A stretch of 64,000 nucleotides of DNA from Rosa chinensis (taxonomy: Eukaryota > Streptophyta > Magnoliopsida > Rosales > Rosaceae). The notes beneath the pieces were generated by a model that made no database searches, was not told the origin of the DNA, and saw nothing but the letters and a program-made list of their open reading frames with translations. The position numbers and the translations under genes were made by a program. Below, in pieces: positions 42,421 through 54,744 of this stretch (positions are counted from its first letter, which is position 1; every line of letters begins with the position of its first letter). The stretch is taken from the NCBI RefSeq assembly GCF_002994745.2, contig NC_037090.1, positions 16,294,001 to 16,358,000 of the forward strand, in the 5' to 3' direction.

Positions 42421-44489
42421 GAGTTTTTCTATTAGAACCTCCAAATTTACTCACTTAACCTCCTATACTTTTTACACCTCCTATCAACTTTGCAAGTACT
42501 AAATTTACTCACTAAACCACACTAAAGTTCCTCAAATAATCTCATTCCTGTAATTTGCAAACAAACTATTATGTCTAAAATAAAAAACTTAGTCATTAAT
42601 TTTAATGATTTAATTACTCTATAAATCATAATTACATATACAATCCTTAATCAGATAACATAAATCTCTTTTTCAATAAAAGAAAATCAAACACAAAGGT
42701 ATTGAGTTTCAAAAATTAATTTCTAATCAACAAGAAAATAACATGAACTATTATGTGGGTTTTTTTTTTCTGTTTTAGCTGTGCAAAAAAAAAAGATTTA
42801 TTCAAAAAAAAAAAGATTAGCCATTTTTTCTTAATGTTTATTTTATTTTCCCTATTTTCTGTATCTCATGATTAATTATTTAAATATTTATTTAGTTTTT
42901 TTTAATTACTAGCTCATTTTTTATTTTTTTACAAATATAATGTATAGACTTAGATTTAGGTCATAATATGATTTATTTTGTTTTCTCTCACCAATATGAG
43001 TTCAATACGTATATCGTACATTTTTATGTCACATTTTTTTTTAGAGTAATAGTCAACCATTTTATTGATAATAAACATAAGAAAAATTACAACTTATAGA
43101 TGTAGAAACTACATCAAGATATAAAATAACAAGAGAAATACTAGATGCAACAAAGCATCGGAACTACAACCTAGCAAGGGTACGAAGGGATGCAATTAAG
43201 CATTTGATAAGGCACCAGACAGAGTCCGGGCTATGTAAAATAGTACCAATAGTATGGTTGACCATACTTCCACGCAAAGATATACGTCGAATAGAGGGTA
43301 ACCTTCTATCAAGGTAACTGCCGGTAGTGTGACCAACCTTGGCTACTCCACACAAATTAATGCACTGAATAGAGAGTAATCTTCTACCTAAGTAACCAAA
43401 TAAGCAATTCCAACATGCAGATAAATTTAGGGACCCAAAAAAGTCTCCCGGATTCCAAATGCGAACCCTAACAGGTTCGGGCTCATTCACCAGCTGCCAA
43501 GCCCCAAGAAGGGAGACCCATCCCAAAGCCCTACTTGAGCAACCCAACAGAATAGAGGCCCAAGCCCACCAGGGTTTTGGGCACCCAAAGCCTCTCTGGG
43601 CATCCACCTTCATCTCGGCCCCGACAGCTGCTCCACCACCCGTCGTCGGAGAAGGTATAACTCGGTCCCACCAACAAGACTCCACCCACCTCCACCACTA
43701 GATGTAGCGCATGTCCAGCCCACTGTGCCGCCGCGCCTCCATACCAATTGCACCCGGATCAAACCACAACACTGCCGTCGCTCGTCGGAAGAAAGAGACG
43801 ACGCTCCACTCAAAAGGAATCCGCTGAAAACCACCAGACCAAACCGCCCTTGCGACACAGATCGGATCCAGACACCTACCGTCGAGGAACGCCTTCAACC
43901 TCCCACGTTTGGGTCGTAACCTACCCGCATCGAAAGGAATGATCAGACGCTTCTCCAAGCAAAGCGTAGAAGCTCTTCCACTAGTGGTCGATTGTGAAGG
44001 CAAAGCCAACGCCGCGACCCACTAATGCACTAGCCACGATTGCTCCGAGAACCTCAGAGGATGGTAAGAGACGGCCACAGCCGCATTCGTTGGAGACTCC
44101 ACCGAAGATGATGCTGAAATACTCCACCGTTTAGGCTAAAGCGAGGTGCAGAAACACCAGGCCCGTGAGCGGCGCTCTCGTAGCCCTAGCAGAGCTCTGC
44201 TAGGTTTCATTCTACATTTTTATGCCACATGATCTTAATCATAGTTTTAATTCTTATTAAATATATATGAATACTTTAATGAGTATGTAGTGAAATTGGA
44301 AAATGAAAATAATAAGGAATACAATTTAATGTTATTGAATTGAAAAGTCTAGAGAAAATTAATATAATATTTCTTTGGTATAATTATTGTCCTTAGTAGT
44401 CATTTTATAATAAATTATATATGTCATTTAATAATTCAAAATAGAGTGAGGTCAAGTGAGCAAATTTGGAGGTCAAAATAGAAACTCTT
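42421..44489. mobile_element. MULE-like element with about 45-bp TIRs
   Basis: The left end begins GAGTTTTTCTATTAGAACC and the right end reads AAGAGTTTCTATTTTGACC in reverse complement; both continue CTCCAAATTTACTCACTTAA with minor changes. A 9-bp TATAATATA flanks both sides (42412-42420, 44490-44498). The interior is AT-rich apart from a LINE-like insertion at 43035-44212. No transposase was seen. Confidence 0.72.
43035..44212 (-). mobile_element. LINE-like retroposon inside the MULE-like element
   Basis: On the minus strand it begins ATGAAACCTAGCAGAGCTCT and ends with a short A run at 43035, with an 18-bp duplication TACATTTTTATG(T/C)CACAT at 43017-43034 and 44213-44230. A GC-rich 5' portion, a poly-A end and variable long target repeats are diagnostic of target-primed retroposition. 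At 1.18 kb it lacks reverse transcriptase. A 173-residue ORF (43164-43685) resembles no family I know and is Trp/Gly-rich, so I do not call it a gene. Confidence 0.75.
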
Positions 44490-44511
44490 TATAATATAAT
44501 GGCTCATTATG

Positions 44512-46708
44512 GACATGGGGGAAGCGAAACCTCTCTCCATCTAGGGTTTCGGTCTAGCAGCGACGCCACCATCCCGGTTGGTTTTCGTTGTGCCTAGCGA
44601 CGTTCGCCTTCGAGATTCTAGTTTGGAGGATTGCGTCTCCCTGGGCGAGAAGAAGTCTTCTTTGAAACTGATTCTGGGTTCCGGCAGATCGATCTCTTCT
44701 TGGGTCGGGTCATCTACAGGTTTCCAGTGCAGCGGAATCGGGGCTCGGATTGGGTGTTTACTACCTCCGGCACTATTTTGTTCAGTGGGGCAGCTGCTTG
44801 GTCTGCAGAGATGAGGCACCTTTGAGCCGGAAGGCAAGGCATGCACCTCTGGTGATCAAGGAAGCATCAAGGTCGACGCGCATCAGTCTTTTGCCGGATT
44901 GATGGAGTGATGGAACTGCAGGCCGCGAGAGGGATGGATGGCGGTAGAGGAAGCCTAGCTAATAGAGGCTAGGGCTGCTGTTGTCTCTGCTCGGGTCTGG
45001 GCTTGGGCTTTTGGGCCTGGACTTGAATTTGGGTTGATGGGCTCTTTTCCATCTGCTGGGATTTGGGCTTGGTTTTTAGAGCCTGGGCTCGAGCTCAAGC
45101 TTGGGTTAGTTGAGTTTGTTGCGGTTGCTTCGGATAAGATGAGCAAGACTAACCTGTTGCAGAGGTTGTTGGCTCCCGAAAAGGCCGAGGACGGTGCTGG
45201 CTCCAACCCTAAGGGGAAGGAACTAGCATTTTTCTAGGTCTCTGCTGTTAGACATCTGGTTACAAGCCTTCTTAAGTTAGAGTAATCTCTATGAGCTTTT
45301 TCTAAGATGTTTCTAGTTGTATTTGTACCACAGTCGCGTGTTGGCAGATTAGACTAGATGAATGATTTTTCCTTAGAATAGTGAGGTTGTCTTGCTTGCT
45401 TAGACTTGCTATTCAGCGAGCGTCCTTTTAGACTCTAATGAGTTTAGTTTGGCTTAGATTAGGGCTGGGCATATAAAACCGAAGTACCGAACCCGTCCCG
45501 AGCCCGTACCGAAAACAACTAAAACGGGCCGGTACTGAAAATATAAAAATTACTGTTGGGCCCGTACCGTACCGTACCGAATAAACGGGACGAGCCTCGG
45601 TTCTTATTTTTAAGTCCCGTTTTGGGCCCGGCCCGTACCGATTTATATGAATATATATATATATATATATAATATCTATAATATATATTATCTTACCCTT
45701 ACCCTCCCACGTCCCACATCCCACGACCCACCCACTTTCTTCTTTCTTTTCTATCTTATCTCTCTCTATCCCACCTCTCTGTGGCTGTCTCTCCCTCACC
45801 CTTTTATCCTTTATTCCTCTTGGTTTCTTCTCTTCGTCTTCACCTCTCTGTGGCTCTCTCTCCCCCTCTTTGTTCTTCCTCTCTCTCTCTCTCCCCCTCT
45901 TCGTCTTCACCTCTCTGTGGCTCTCTCTCCCTCACCCTTTCTTTCCTCACCCTTTATTCAACTTCTCTTTTTCAAAGACATCACCACCACACCACTGCAC
46001 TCCGGCATCCTCGGCCCACCGCCATCTTCGGTTAACCTCGGTGGCACCACAATCGTCGCACCACCCACAAGGAACGCCCTCCAGATCTGTTCCAATTGAT
46101 TTTAATTTTTTTTTTTTAATATCTGGGTTTTGTCAATTTGTGCATGTTCTACGAAAGAAATTGTATCTACAATTATGCAGGGTAATTTTAATTTTTTCTT
46201 TTCTTGAGATCCAGGTTTGTAAAAGTTGAGATCGGGGTTTGTAAAAATTGATATTTGAGTTGTATATGGATTTCGATAGTCTGCCTTTCTAAATCGGTGT
46301 TTGGTTGCTTTGTTTTTGTTTAGTTGGTTGTAATTCATGGATAGAGCCAACCTAGAGCCTTCCAGAGTTCCAGATGCTCGCTCGAGAGCATGCTCATTTT
46401 TTTCATTTAAAAAAAAAAAAAGAAGCTTAAGTGCCGAACCCGACCCGGGCCCGTACCGAACCTGTTCGGTTTCGGTACCGTCGGTACCAACTTTGGAAAA
46501 TCAAAATCCCGTCCCGACCCGTACCGAAATATTTTTTCGGGATTGGGCTCGGTATCACTCAGTAACCGGCCCGTCCCGGCCCGTGCCCAGCCCTAGCTTA
46601 GATAGGTTATCTGGATTTCTGAATTTTCTTATGTAAGTTCTGTTAGATCCTAGTCTGTTCTCATGGCTTGATTACTAATGAAATGAATTCCTATTCAAAC
46701 TAATAATA
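44512..46708 (+). mobile_element. LINE-like retroposon interrupted by a hAT element
   Basis: A 16-bp duplication ATAATGGCTCATTATG lies at 44496-44511 and 46709-46724. The 5' end is GC-rich (GAAACCTCTCTCCATCTAGG) and the 3' end is GAATTCCTATTCAAACTAAT with a TAA-type tail. Without the nested hAT element (45460-46595 plus one 8-bp repeat) it is about 1.05 kb. No reverse transcriptase is present. Its left duplication overlaps the end of the neighbouring MULE-like element, so it inserted beside it. Confidence 0.75.
45460..46595. mobile_element. Non-autonomous hAT element (TAGGGCTGGGC ends)
   Basis: Perfect 11-bp terminal inverted repeats TAGGGCTGGGC / GCCCAGCCCTA and a perfect 8-bp duplication GCTTAGAT (45452-45459, 46596-46603). 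Subterminal regions repeat CCCGTACCGA-type words. The interior holds a TA microsatellite near 45650-45690 and CT-rich tandem repeats near 45770-45960 containing CACCTCTCTGTGGCTCTCTC. No transposase; ORFs here are low-complexity Ser/Leu/Pro runs. Confidence 0.92.
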
Positions 46709-46724
46709 ATAATGGCTCATTATG

Positions 46725-47417
46725 TGAGGTTCTCTTTCTTATAAATAGGTTGATCATTTTTTTTTTATTATGAAATCTCGAAAAAAAATAAGCAAAAATT
46801 ATTGAAGGAAAAAAATAGAATACAATGACCGCATATGAGAGTCACAACGAGAAAACATCAGTGAAAACGAAAATAAGGAAAATCTGATATCTCTATTACA
46901 AAGAGATGAGGCAAATGGAGGAGTAGAGTGCCAGCATATAAAATCAGTAGAAGATAATGTTGTCACAAACAAAAAACAGAATCAATCAATCATAATCAAC
47001 AGAAACACATCATTCATACATGCAAGTAATCAATGATCAAGTACAACATATATATACTAATATGAACATGAATAAGGACATAGAATGCTAAACTTGTTCA
47101 TTCATTTGGACTGCCATTGAGGATGAGCTGAAGCTAAAAGGAAGAAGTTTAAAGGAAGCCTTTTGTGAAGCACTCAAAAAATGTGAAAGCCTATATGGAA
47201 TAGCTACTATATTTCAACGTGTTTAGAGTGAACGTACACAAGGACCTTCTTTCATAGTGCATTCAGGATAAGTCAAGCTCAGTTCCAACAAAGAGTTTGA
47301 GTTCCAATCCAAGTATACATAATTTGAATATCTCTACATAAATTGATGTACAAGATAATCATATGTATTCCATATACTTATCCAAACTGTTAAATAGGAT
47401 AAATATTACATGGTTAA
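46725..47417. other. Intergenic, no gene seen
   Basis: AT-rich sequence with no ORF of note and no clear repeat. Confidence 0.45.
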
Positions 47418-47426
47418 TATGTTTTA

Positions 47427-48845
47427 GGGTTAAATACTGGTTACTACCGAAATCAATTTAGTTTCTGGACTTTCAATTTCATCAAAAACACCCCTACCTT
47501 TTCAAATCTCGTCTAATAGGTCATTTTGTCAATCATCCATCAACTGAAGCCGTTAACTCACTGCCGTTGCAAGCCATGTTAGATCCTGTGGGCCCCACCT
47601 ATAAGCAAAATTCTCAAATTGTCCCCGGCTCTTATTTGACCCAAAAATTTGCAATCTACTTTATCATGAACACATAAATGCCATAATCCAAACTTTCAAA
47701 CTATTAAATGACAACACATGCACCAAAATCCAAATCTGCAACCTAGTTTTTCATGAACACATCAATACCTTAATCCAAACTTGCAAACAACTTTTTCATG
47801 AATGTCGTATTAAGCAATAGATCAAATGAGACAAAAATCAAAGTTGAATAGAAAAAGCATTTTTATGGAAGTACCAAAACTATTGTTTTCTATTTTGTTC
47901 TTTGAAGCATGTTTCTAGAACTTAACACCTTCTATATCCTAAACCAAATATCTCATTATAAACAAAAACTTAAACCCAGTTCTTAACCCAAACATACTGA
48001 CACCCTAATCTCAAACCTTTTTTTTCCTTATTTGAAATTTCGAACCCTAAATTTAGTTGACTACTTTGTCATAGCAAAACCCAGTTCCATTCCGTCATGA
48101 ATTATGAAAACAAAGCTTTGAATCCTACTCTACCAGTTTCATCATGGATTCTCAAAACCCAAAATCCACTTTGAATTCTTCTTCTTTTTCAACTAAGCAT
48201 TTCTTCCATTCAATCTAAGTCGAATCCCTGAACCCGAAACAAATCTAAAACCCTACTCAAACCCAACACCAGCTTTGAATCTCTTTAATTCCAAGCTCAA
48301 ACCCTAAACCCAATTTCAAAATTTTGAAACCCTAAAGCCGAAACCCTTTGAACCAATTTAGAAGATTTGAAACCATAATCCAAAACCCTAAACACCGAAC
48401 TCACTGTAATGAGGGATTTCATCTCCGCCCTTCGTTTTTCTGGGTATCTAAATATCGTTCTCATTGCCAACCATGTCAAAATATTTTTCAAATCAACCGA
48501 CACGCATTCGTTTCTTCATCCCTTCAATCAGAAACTCTCAAATTTGTGGGTCTCACTTCGTTCAAAGCAAGAGGATTAGGTTTCAATTTTTTTCGAATTG
48601 GGATTGTGTTACGGGATGGGATAACATCGTGAAATTGGAGAACCCATACAGAATAGGGATAGGGACAATTTTGAAATTTTGCCTAATAGGTGGGGGCCAC
48701 ATGATTTGTCGTGGCATCCCGCGTTAGCGAGTTAACTACTTCAGTTGACGGATGATTAACAGAATAACCTATTAGACGAGATATGATAACGTATGAGTGT
48801 TTTTAATGAAATTAAAAGTACAGAGTAGTAGATAATATTTAATCC
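47427..48845. mobile_element. MULE with 9-bp target duplication
   Basis: The target repeat TATGTTTTA lies at 47418-47426 and 48846-48854. The left end GGGTTAAATACTGGTTACTA is mirrored at the right by a degenerate inverse ending AATATTTAATCC, and inner TIR words include TCCATCAACTGAAG / CTTCAGTTGACGGATG-type sequence. The middle (about 48030-48420) is full of AAACCCTAA-like words. No transposase; ORFs are not recognised. Confidence 0.8.
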
Positions 48846-49100
48846 TATGTTTTATTAAGCTCACACTATTTATTCTACTTTTGTACAAGTGAAAATTTTA
48901 CATTAGAATTCACTGCTTTGTAGTTTACCCAATTGAAATTTCAAAGAAACTCTGTTGAAGCTCACTACTATGTTGATTTTTTGGTATGAAATTGAATTCT
49001 TTTAAAGAAACCAGAATTTTCCTCTCGCTCCTTCACGCTCATTTCAATCCTCAGGAGCTCATTCGTCATCAATTCTTCTCTAGTTTCTGATCTCTAACCT

Positions 49101-49363
49101 GGTACTGAGGGAGTTGGTGGTGGTTATGAACTTATGATGGCGTCAAGGGACATTACGGCCAGGCAGACGACAGTGAAGAAGATTGAGTTAGGGAATAGGA
49201 GGATGATGATGTTTCCTTCCAGGATGCCCATGTCGGAGAGAGACAAGGAGACAGAATTGACGGCGCGCCAAAGTTGGGCAACGGTGAGGTGACGGCCCGT
49301 GGAGGCGTCGATGAAGACTATGTGGTTGCAGTGGGCATAAGAGGAGTGTTTCCATGGTCGCAT
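49101..49363 (-). pseudogene. N-terminal fragment of a 4CL-like acyl-activating enzyme
   Basis: The minus-strand translation contains VFIDASTGRHLTVAQLWRAV, then SLSDMGILEGNIIILLFPNS and VVCLAVMSLDAI, which match the N-terminal lobe of 4CL-like ligases. After DAIISS the frame shifts and the next family words (ITTTNSLST) appear in another frame at about 49101-49127. The AMP-binding loop and all later parts are missing here. It is on the same strand as the C-terminal exons at 20900-23559 and in the order expected for one gene, but 25 kb away with an unrelated gene between. Confidence 0.8.
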
Positions 49364-51269
49364 CTCACCGATGAATCTTGACGTAGAAGAGTGTTTGTTT
49401 GTTTCTTCTTCTTCTTTTTTCTGGGTTGACAGTACTTTGGTACTGATCTCGCAGAATCTTCTCCTATTCTCTGTTTATGAAAATTCATGTTTTCATTTAC
49501 AAAATTGTTTTCTGGGTTTCTTTTGTTCTTTTTTTGTCTTTGAGATTTTTGGGTCTGCTTGATTGTGGTTCAATCCAAAAGGAAAAAGAAATCTTGATAA
49601 AAGCTTTACATCAATATAGACAACTGTTCAATTTCTGTAGATGTGAGAAGTCAATGGTGTTCTATGGTTATGTGAGATCGTTCCAGGTGATAGAGATCGA
49701 AGAGGACTAACTTGTGGGGAGAAGAAGAGTAATATGAGAAGCAAATATGAGAGAACATCAGAAAATATTAAAAAATTAAAAATTGTGTGCAAAATGTAAA
49801 TTATGGTGTGTAAATTTCACCCCATTTTTCAAACACCCATGGAATTATAAACTCAGCCAATATAGTTATGTTTTGGGTGGACAAGTTTCTCCTTGTTGAC
49901 ATATAAAAAAAGATACCAGCAATCTGCTAACACTAGTCAGATTGCTAAAATATCCCAAGTCACTGGCTAAACGAATGTGACGATAAGAACTGATTGGGAG
50001 AACCAATTGTCTTGAGAGTAGTGACATTTGCAAATAGTTGATGAGGCCCATACGAGATACCCCTCTATACAAAACACCCAAAAGTCCATCCTGTAGACAA
50101 AATTTGGCAAAAAGTTGCTTAGAAACTTCATGGGTCAGTTCATATCCCAGCTAGCTTTAACCTTTTTTCACTCCACTTAGAAAAAGACATTCCTAGGAGC
50201 CTTTTCTTCATAGCTTCAAGACAATTATAGTTGTTTAGTCCCATTTATATAATGCCTATAGCTGGCAAAACCCATTTAGTCTAATCTACAAGGAGAAGCA
50301 GACAAATGGGTGAAGAGGTCAATGCAATTCATGCCTCTTCTTCAACCTTGCCTTCTGTTTTTCTTGTAGAAAACAAAACAGCAGAAAAACACACATCATT
50401 TTCCCCTATATATGAATCTAACACTTGCACTACAAATGGCTTCAATTTTCCTCTTTATAGATCTTTGTTCGCTAGTTGGATTAGTTTATCATTAACTCGA
50501 GATTTTCTTTAAGCACATTTCCCCCCTCACTACCGCACAAGTCTTAATCCAAATTGTTGTCAATAATTGAAACCCACCTCCCATGTTATAAAACAAACAG
50601 AGATTTCAAAACTACAATTATATTATTGCTATGATAATTAAAATTATGGGTTTAGACACATAATTATTTTAAAAAGTAGCAATACTTTATAAACCATGAC
50701 AATTATCATGTTAGGTGTGCCATTTTGCAGTGCCTCATATAAGTTATGATGCAACTGCTTACGCCAATGATAATATATATTTTTGCTTCAATTGTATAAT
50801 ATTGCTGGTTCTGTACATAATATACTGAAGACTGAGATTGGGATTAACATCAAGTCGTTTTTAATCTTTAAACTCTAGGTAGAAGATGATAATATTCACA
50901 AAGGAACCAAGTTGAAATGATTAAGACTATGGAAGAAGAACAATGCATAATTACAAAACAACTTGGACATACTTGTCTTTCAGATTCTCAAAAGATGGAT
51001 GAGATTTTTTGTTTTTGTTTTGATATCTCCATGCCATGAGTGCAGTTAAAGTGTACTTGCTACCTAGACATACATCATTTCCCTAAAAGCAATGCAAAAA
51101 AGGAAACTTCTTTTACCATGTACTGTCAGAAACATACCAACTCCAACCTCTTTTCTTTCATTCACAGAAGCCCAGTAGTCCAAAATCCTGAAGATCTTTA
51201 ACCCATCCCCTCTATTCCCTTTACTTCTAGCTTCTTCCAAATCTTCTTTGATTTCACTCACAGTCAGCA
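49364..51269. other. Region upstream of the MYB 3' end, no clear gene
   Basis: Short ORFs such as 50306-50512 (MGEEVNAIHASSSTLPSVFL) have no recognisable family. The stretch next to 51269 probably includes the MYB 3' UTR. Confidence 0.4.
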
Positions 51270-52668
51270 TCAGTAGTACATCATGACCTTTTCCTCTGTC
51301 TTGTTTTCATCAAACAAAAAGTTGTTGCAACCACCACTAGTAGTAGTGCTACTGCTAATTAACTGCTTGATCTCTTCAAGGCCATAATCTAATGGAGCCT
51401 GGTCATGATCAAGATCAAGACCAAGACCATTATCTGACACCATGATTTTCTGGTTGTTTGCTTCAGCACCATTATTGTAGAAGTAGTTTTGCAGACCCAA
51501 CTGTACCTCACTATAACCAGTACCATAGCTCCCATCAGAAGAACTGCAGCTTGCTTCAGTAGTGGTACCCCCAAACATCAAGATGTTATCTTTGGCTTGA
51601 TAATGTTGCGTCAAGGGTTGACTCACATAACTCTCTTGACCCACTTGAAGAGCAGCATTAGTAGTAGTATTGGTACTACTTAAAAGACTTGGTGAAAATG
51701 GAATATGGGATTCCAGATTAGCAGTACTGGTGAAAGACCTGGGTTGATGTGTGTAGTAAGTAGGAGTACTAGTGTTGTTGCTGCTTCTGTATGATGGTGG
51801 TGAAGATGATGAGGTTGAAGTTTGGTGATGAAGAAGAGATGAGAAGGTGGCGGAGTGGTGAGGAATTATGCCCATCATGGAATATTGGTTGAGTTTCTTC
51901 TTGAGCTTTGTGTTCCAGTAGTTCTTGATATCATTGTCGGTCCTTCCTGGCAATTGAGCTGCTATAATTGACCACCTACACTTTGAAAAATGTCATTTAA
52001 GTAATGATCCTTAAGAAGAATAATGTCACTGAGCACAAGAAACCATGAATGCAAATCATAAAAGATTCAGACTTGGCATGCATGCAATGAACCCAAGAAT
52101 TTAAGCATATGGCATCTATTTTTGTACATATGTAACTTTCTCTAATTCCCCCACTCTTTCCAATAAATAAATTTTTTTTTTAAAAATCTTTATAGTAGTA
52201 GATGTGAAAGATTAAGCAAGGAAAACCCAGAGAAAATATGAAGAAAATGGGATTTAAGGAAAAGAACCAAAAGATGGTGAGAAAATTTGAAGGTACCTGC
52301 TTCCAATGCTAGCAAAGAGGTTGCAGATGATCTTATCTTCTTCATCAGAAAATTCTCCATGTTTAATGTTGGGCCTGAGATAGTTAAGCCATCTTAATCT
52401 GCAACTTTTTCCACATCTCCTTAGACCTGCAGTCAATCACAACCAAAGCCCTTAACTAATTGTCAGTAACAAGTTAAAAAGAAACACTGATCAAGATGAT
52501 AACATATGAAAAGAAAAGAAGCAAAAAGTTACCAGCTTTCTGTGGAAGAGCAATCCAATTCCCTCCGGTCCCATATTTTTCTATATACTCTTTAAGCTTT
52601 GCATCTTCTTCAGGTGACCATGGTCCTTTCTTCACATTATCCTTGTCACAGCAAGGAGCTCTCCCCAT
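51270..52668 (-). CDS. R2R3-MYB transcription factor, RAX/MYB36-type (subgroup 14)
   Basis: Nuclear DNA-binding regulators of this subgroup control axillary meristem formation (RAX) or endodermal and root differentiation (MYB36, MYB68). Exons on the minus strand are 52668-52533, 52426-52297 and 51975-51270, with GT-AG introns at the two positions usual for R2R3-MYB genes, giving 323 residues. R2 spans about 14-64 (Trp17, 38, 58). R3 spans about 67-115, with Phe71 in place of its first Trp, as usual, then Trp90 and Trp109. [22 protein letters not shown] and [20 protein letters not shown] are classic. The C-terminal half is Ser/Thr/Asn-rich and ends with a [11 protein letters not shown] motif shared by subgroup members. 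R3 begins [20 protein letters not shown] where relatives usually have GGFSEEED, a mild lineage change. The reading frame is intact and the gene is probably functional. Confidence 0.94.
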
Positions 52669-53086
52669 CTCTCTCTAGATCTCTCTGTAACTCTCTATCC
52701 CTCTCCCTCTCCCTCTCCTTCTCTGAGAAACCAAAAGACTCTTTCAAACCAGGCTTGTGGTGATGCACTTATGTGGAGGGTGAGTCTTTACCTTTATGTT
52801 TCATGAAGGACTTGGGTTTTGGTGAATTGGGGATATTATTTTTTTAGGGATAGGAGAAGTCAAAGGACAGGCCTCTCCAATTTCAATCATATATCACTTT
52901 TCTAACCCCTCTTCTTGTTTCATTAGCTATGACCCTAAAGTATATAGCCTATCAGAACTTTCCATTATAAACAATGAGACCTTCTCAGGTCTACTGGTCT
53001 AGGCCTTACTTGGTCTCTTCCGTCTGCTACACCACAAAGAATCCAAAGCCAGCTCAGTGGATTTAAATTTACTTACACTAATAAAG
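52669..53086 (-). promoter_or_regulatory. 5' leader and proximal promoter of the MYB gene
   Basis: The first 60 bases upstream of the ATG are a GA-rich tract on the coding strand (CT on the plus strand), typical of plant 5' UTRs. I did not find a convincing TATA box. Confidence 0.4.
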
Positions 53087-53243
53087 TATTGGCGGTGATA
53101 TCACCACTTAATATAAAATTATCATGTGTTATAAAATATAATTATAGTTAATCATAATATTTATTAAAATAATAAATTTTAAGTATTAAATTAATTCTAC
53201 ATGACGTGATAAGTTTTAATAGAGTGGTGATATCACCACAAAA
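53087..53243. mobile_element. Palindromic MITE with GGTGATATCACC ends
   Basis: The left end GGCGGTGATATCACCACTTA and the right end AGAGTGGTGATATCACCACA are inverted copies; each also contains the perfect palindrome GGTGATATCACC. The 157-bp interior is AT-rich. The target duplication is unclear. Confidence 0.6.
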
Positions 53244-53380
53244 TAAAAATAGTGAGCAAATTTGAATCCCAACTCGGTATGCCTCTCAGTAACATATAAA
53301 ATATTGGACCTTTAGGTTCACCCATAATACTTGAATTTCATAGGTGTGATTCATTTCACATTTTTAATTTGATAACCGAT

Positions 53381-53786
53381 TGAGATTGTTTATGATATGA
53401 GATGTTTATCACATTTATGTAATTAAATTAAAATTAAAATTACTTTGAACAAATTTACAACATTAACAACATATTTATCACATTTGTTTTACGCTATTTA
53501 TATATAATTAAACTAAGTTACATGAGTTGAAACAAATTTATTTACAAAATTGTAATAAGATTGTAGGTGGAGTAACCATCTCTAATAGAACTAAAATTAC
53601 ACATGTTACCAGAATAACAATAAATTTATTGATACTTCTGTAAATATGTATATGGCATATATGTAACAAAGAACCCCCTACACCCCCCCCCCCCCAATTG
53701 TTTATGATACTGAAATGTTTATCACATTTTTATTTTACATATAATTAAACTAAAATTATTTTGAACAAATTTACAATATTGACCCC
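53381..53786. repeat. Diverged direct repeat of about 90 bp, two copies
   Basis: ATTGTTTATGATA, GATGTTTATCACATTT and TTTGAACAAATTTACAA recur in the same order at 53385-53465 and 53697-53782. A run of C lies just before the second copy (about 53681-53695). The surrounding 53246-54736 holds no recognised gene. Confidence 0.6.
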
Positions 53787-54744
53787 CAAAATTTTATAGC
53801 ACTAAATAGTGAGAACATAGATCAACAGGAGCGTCGACCTTGAAAACTATAGTTCTAGAAATTTGCACAGCAACTTGTTATGAGATATTGAAAATGATGG
53901 GATATTTATTATTGCTTTTGCTTTAGTGTTTTCTAAGCTAAGTTTCTTGTAATTAAAAGATTGACTTTTTCTTTACTTGAAAATTAATCAAAATTGCAAA
54001 ATGCTAATTGGTAGCTTGTTGAGAGCCTCAAATAAGTATGACTATCCCAATTAAGTTTTATTCAATTCATGCCATAAGTTTTTTTTAATAATCTCAATTA
54101 CCATTAAGTTATTTAAGGTCACTTTCCAAGATATGAAATTTAGAAATGATACCAAAGAGCTTCATGATATAATTCAAGAACCTCTGATTAGTGGTTCCAC
54201 TTTATTGTATTATTGACAAGCTTAGTTTGATTGGAGTATTGGACTAAAACTTGAATTAACAGCCAACATATGGCCTATTTGGAAATAGTTTACTTCGTTC
54301 ATATACTTAATTTCTAGTAACCATAAAATATGATCAAGAATTATTATGCAAATTTTGACCGGCCCTTGCAAGCAGAAGAAGAAGGTGGCTATCCTCATGA
54401 TTATGAGGATGAATATCTTTTTGGTGTCTTCCATAGATCTTCCAATCTTCCACAATGCATCTAGTAGAACTAACAAAAGTTTAGGAATACTTTTAGACAG
54501 TGATTTAATTAGTAATTACTCGATCAAAATTATCTTTACGAGATGTGCATGAGTCTTTTATATCCTTTGGGGGGTTTAGACAAAGTGAGGTATTTGAATT
54601 TTTTTTTTTTAAATTTTAGTTTTACTCAAAATTTAACTCAATAAAATCGATGAATGAAGTTTTAAATACCTTATGTATGAATCTTTTTCCCTAAAAAAAA
54701 ATACCATATGTATATAACTCATTTTTTTTATTATTACTAGTGGG

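Noticed and set aside
43164..43685. 173-residue minus-strand ORF
   Set aside because: It lies inside a LINE-like retroposon and has no reverse transcriptase, endonuclease or RNA-binding motif.
45428..46229. Several Ser/Leu/Pro-rich ORFs
   Set aside because: They translate CT-rich tandem repeats within a hAT element.
53681..53695. C run, with a similar G run near 56488
   Set aside because: Simple homopolymers prone to sequencing error; no function suggested by context.
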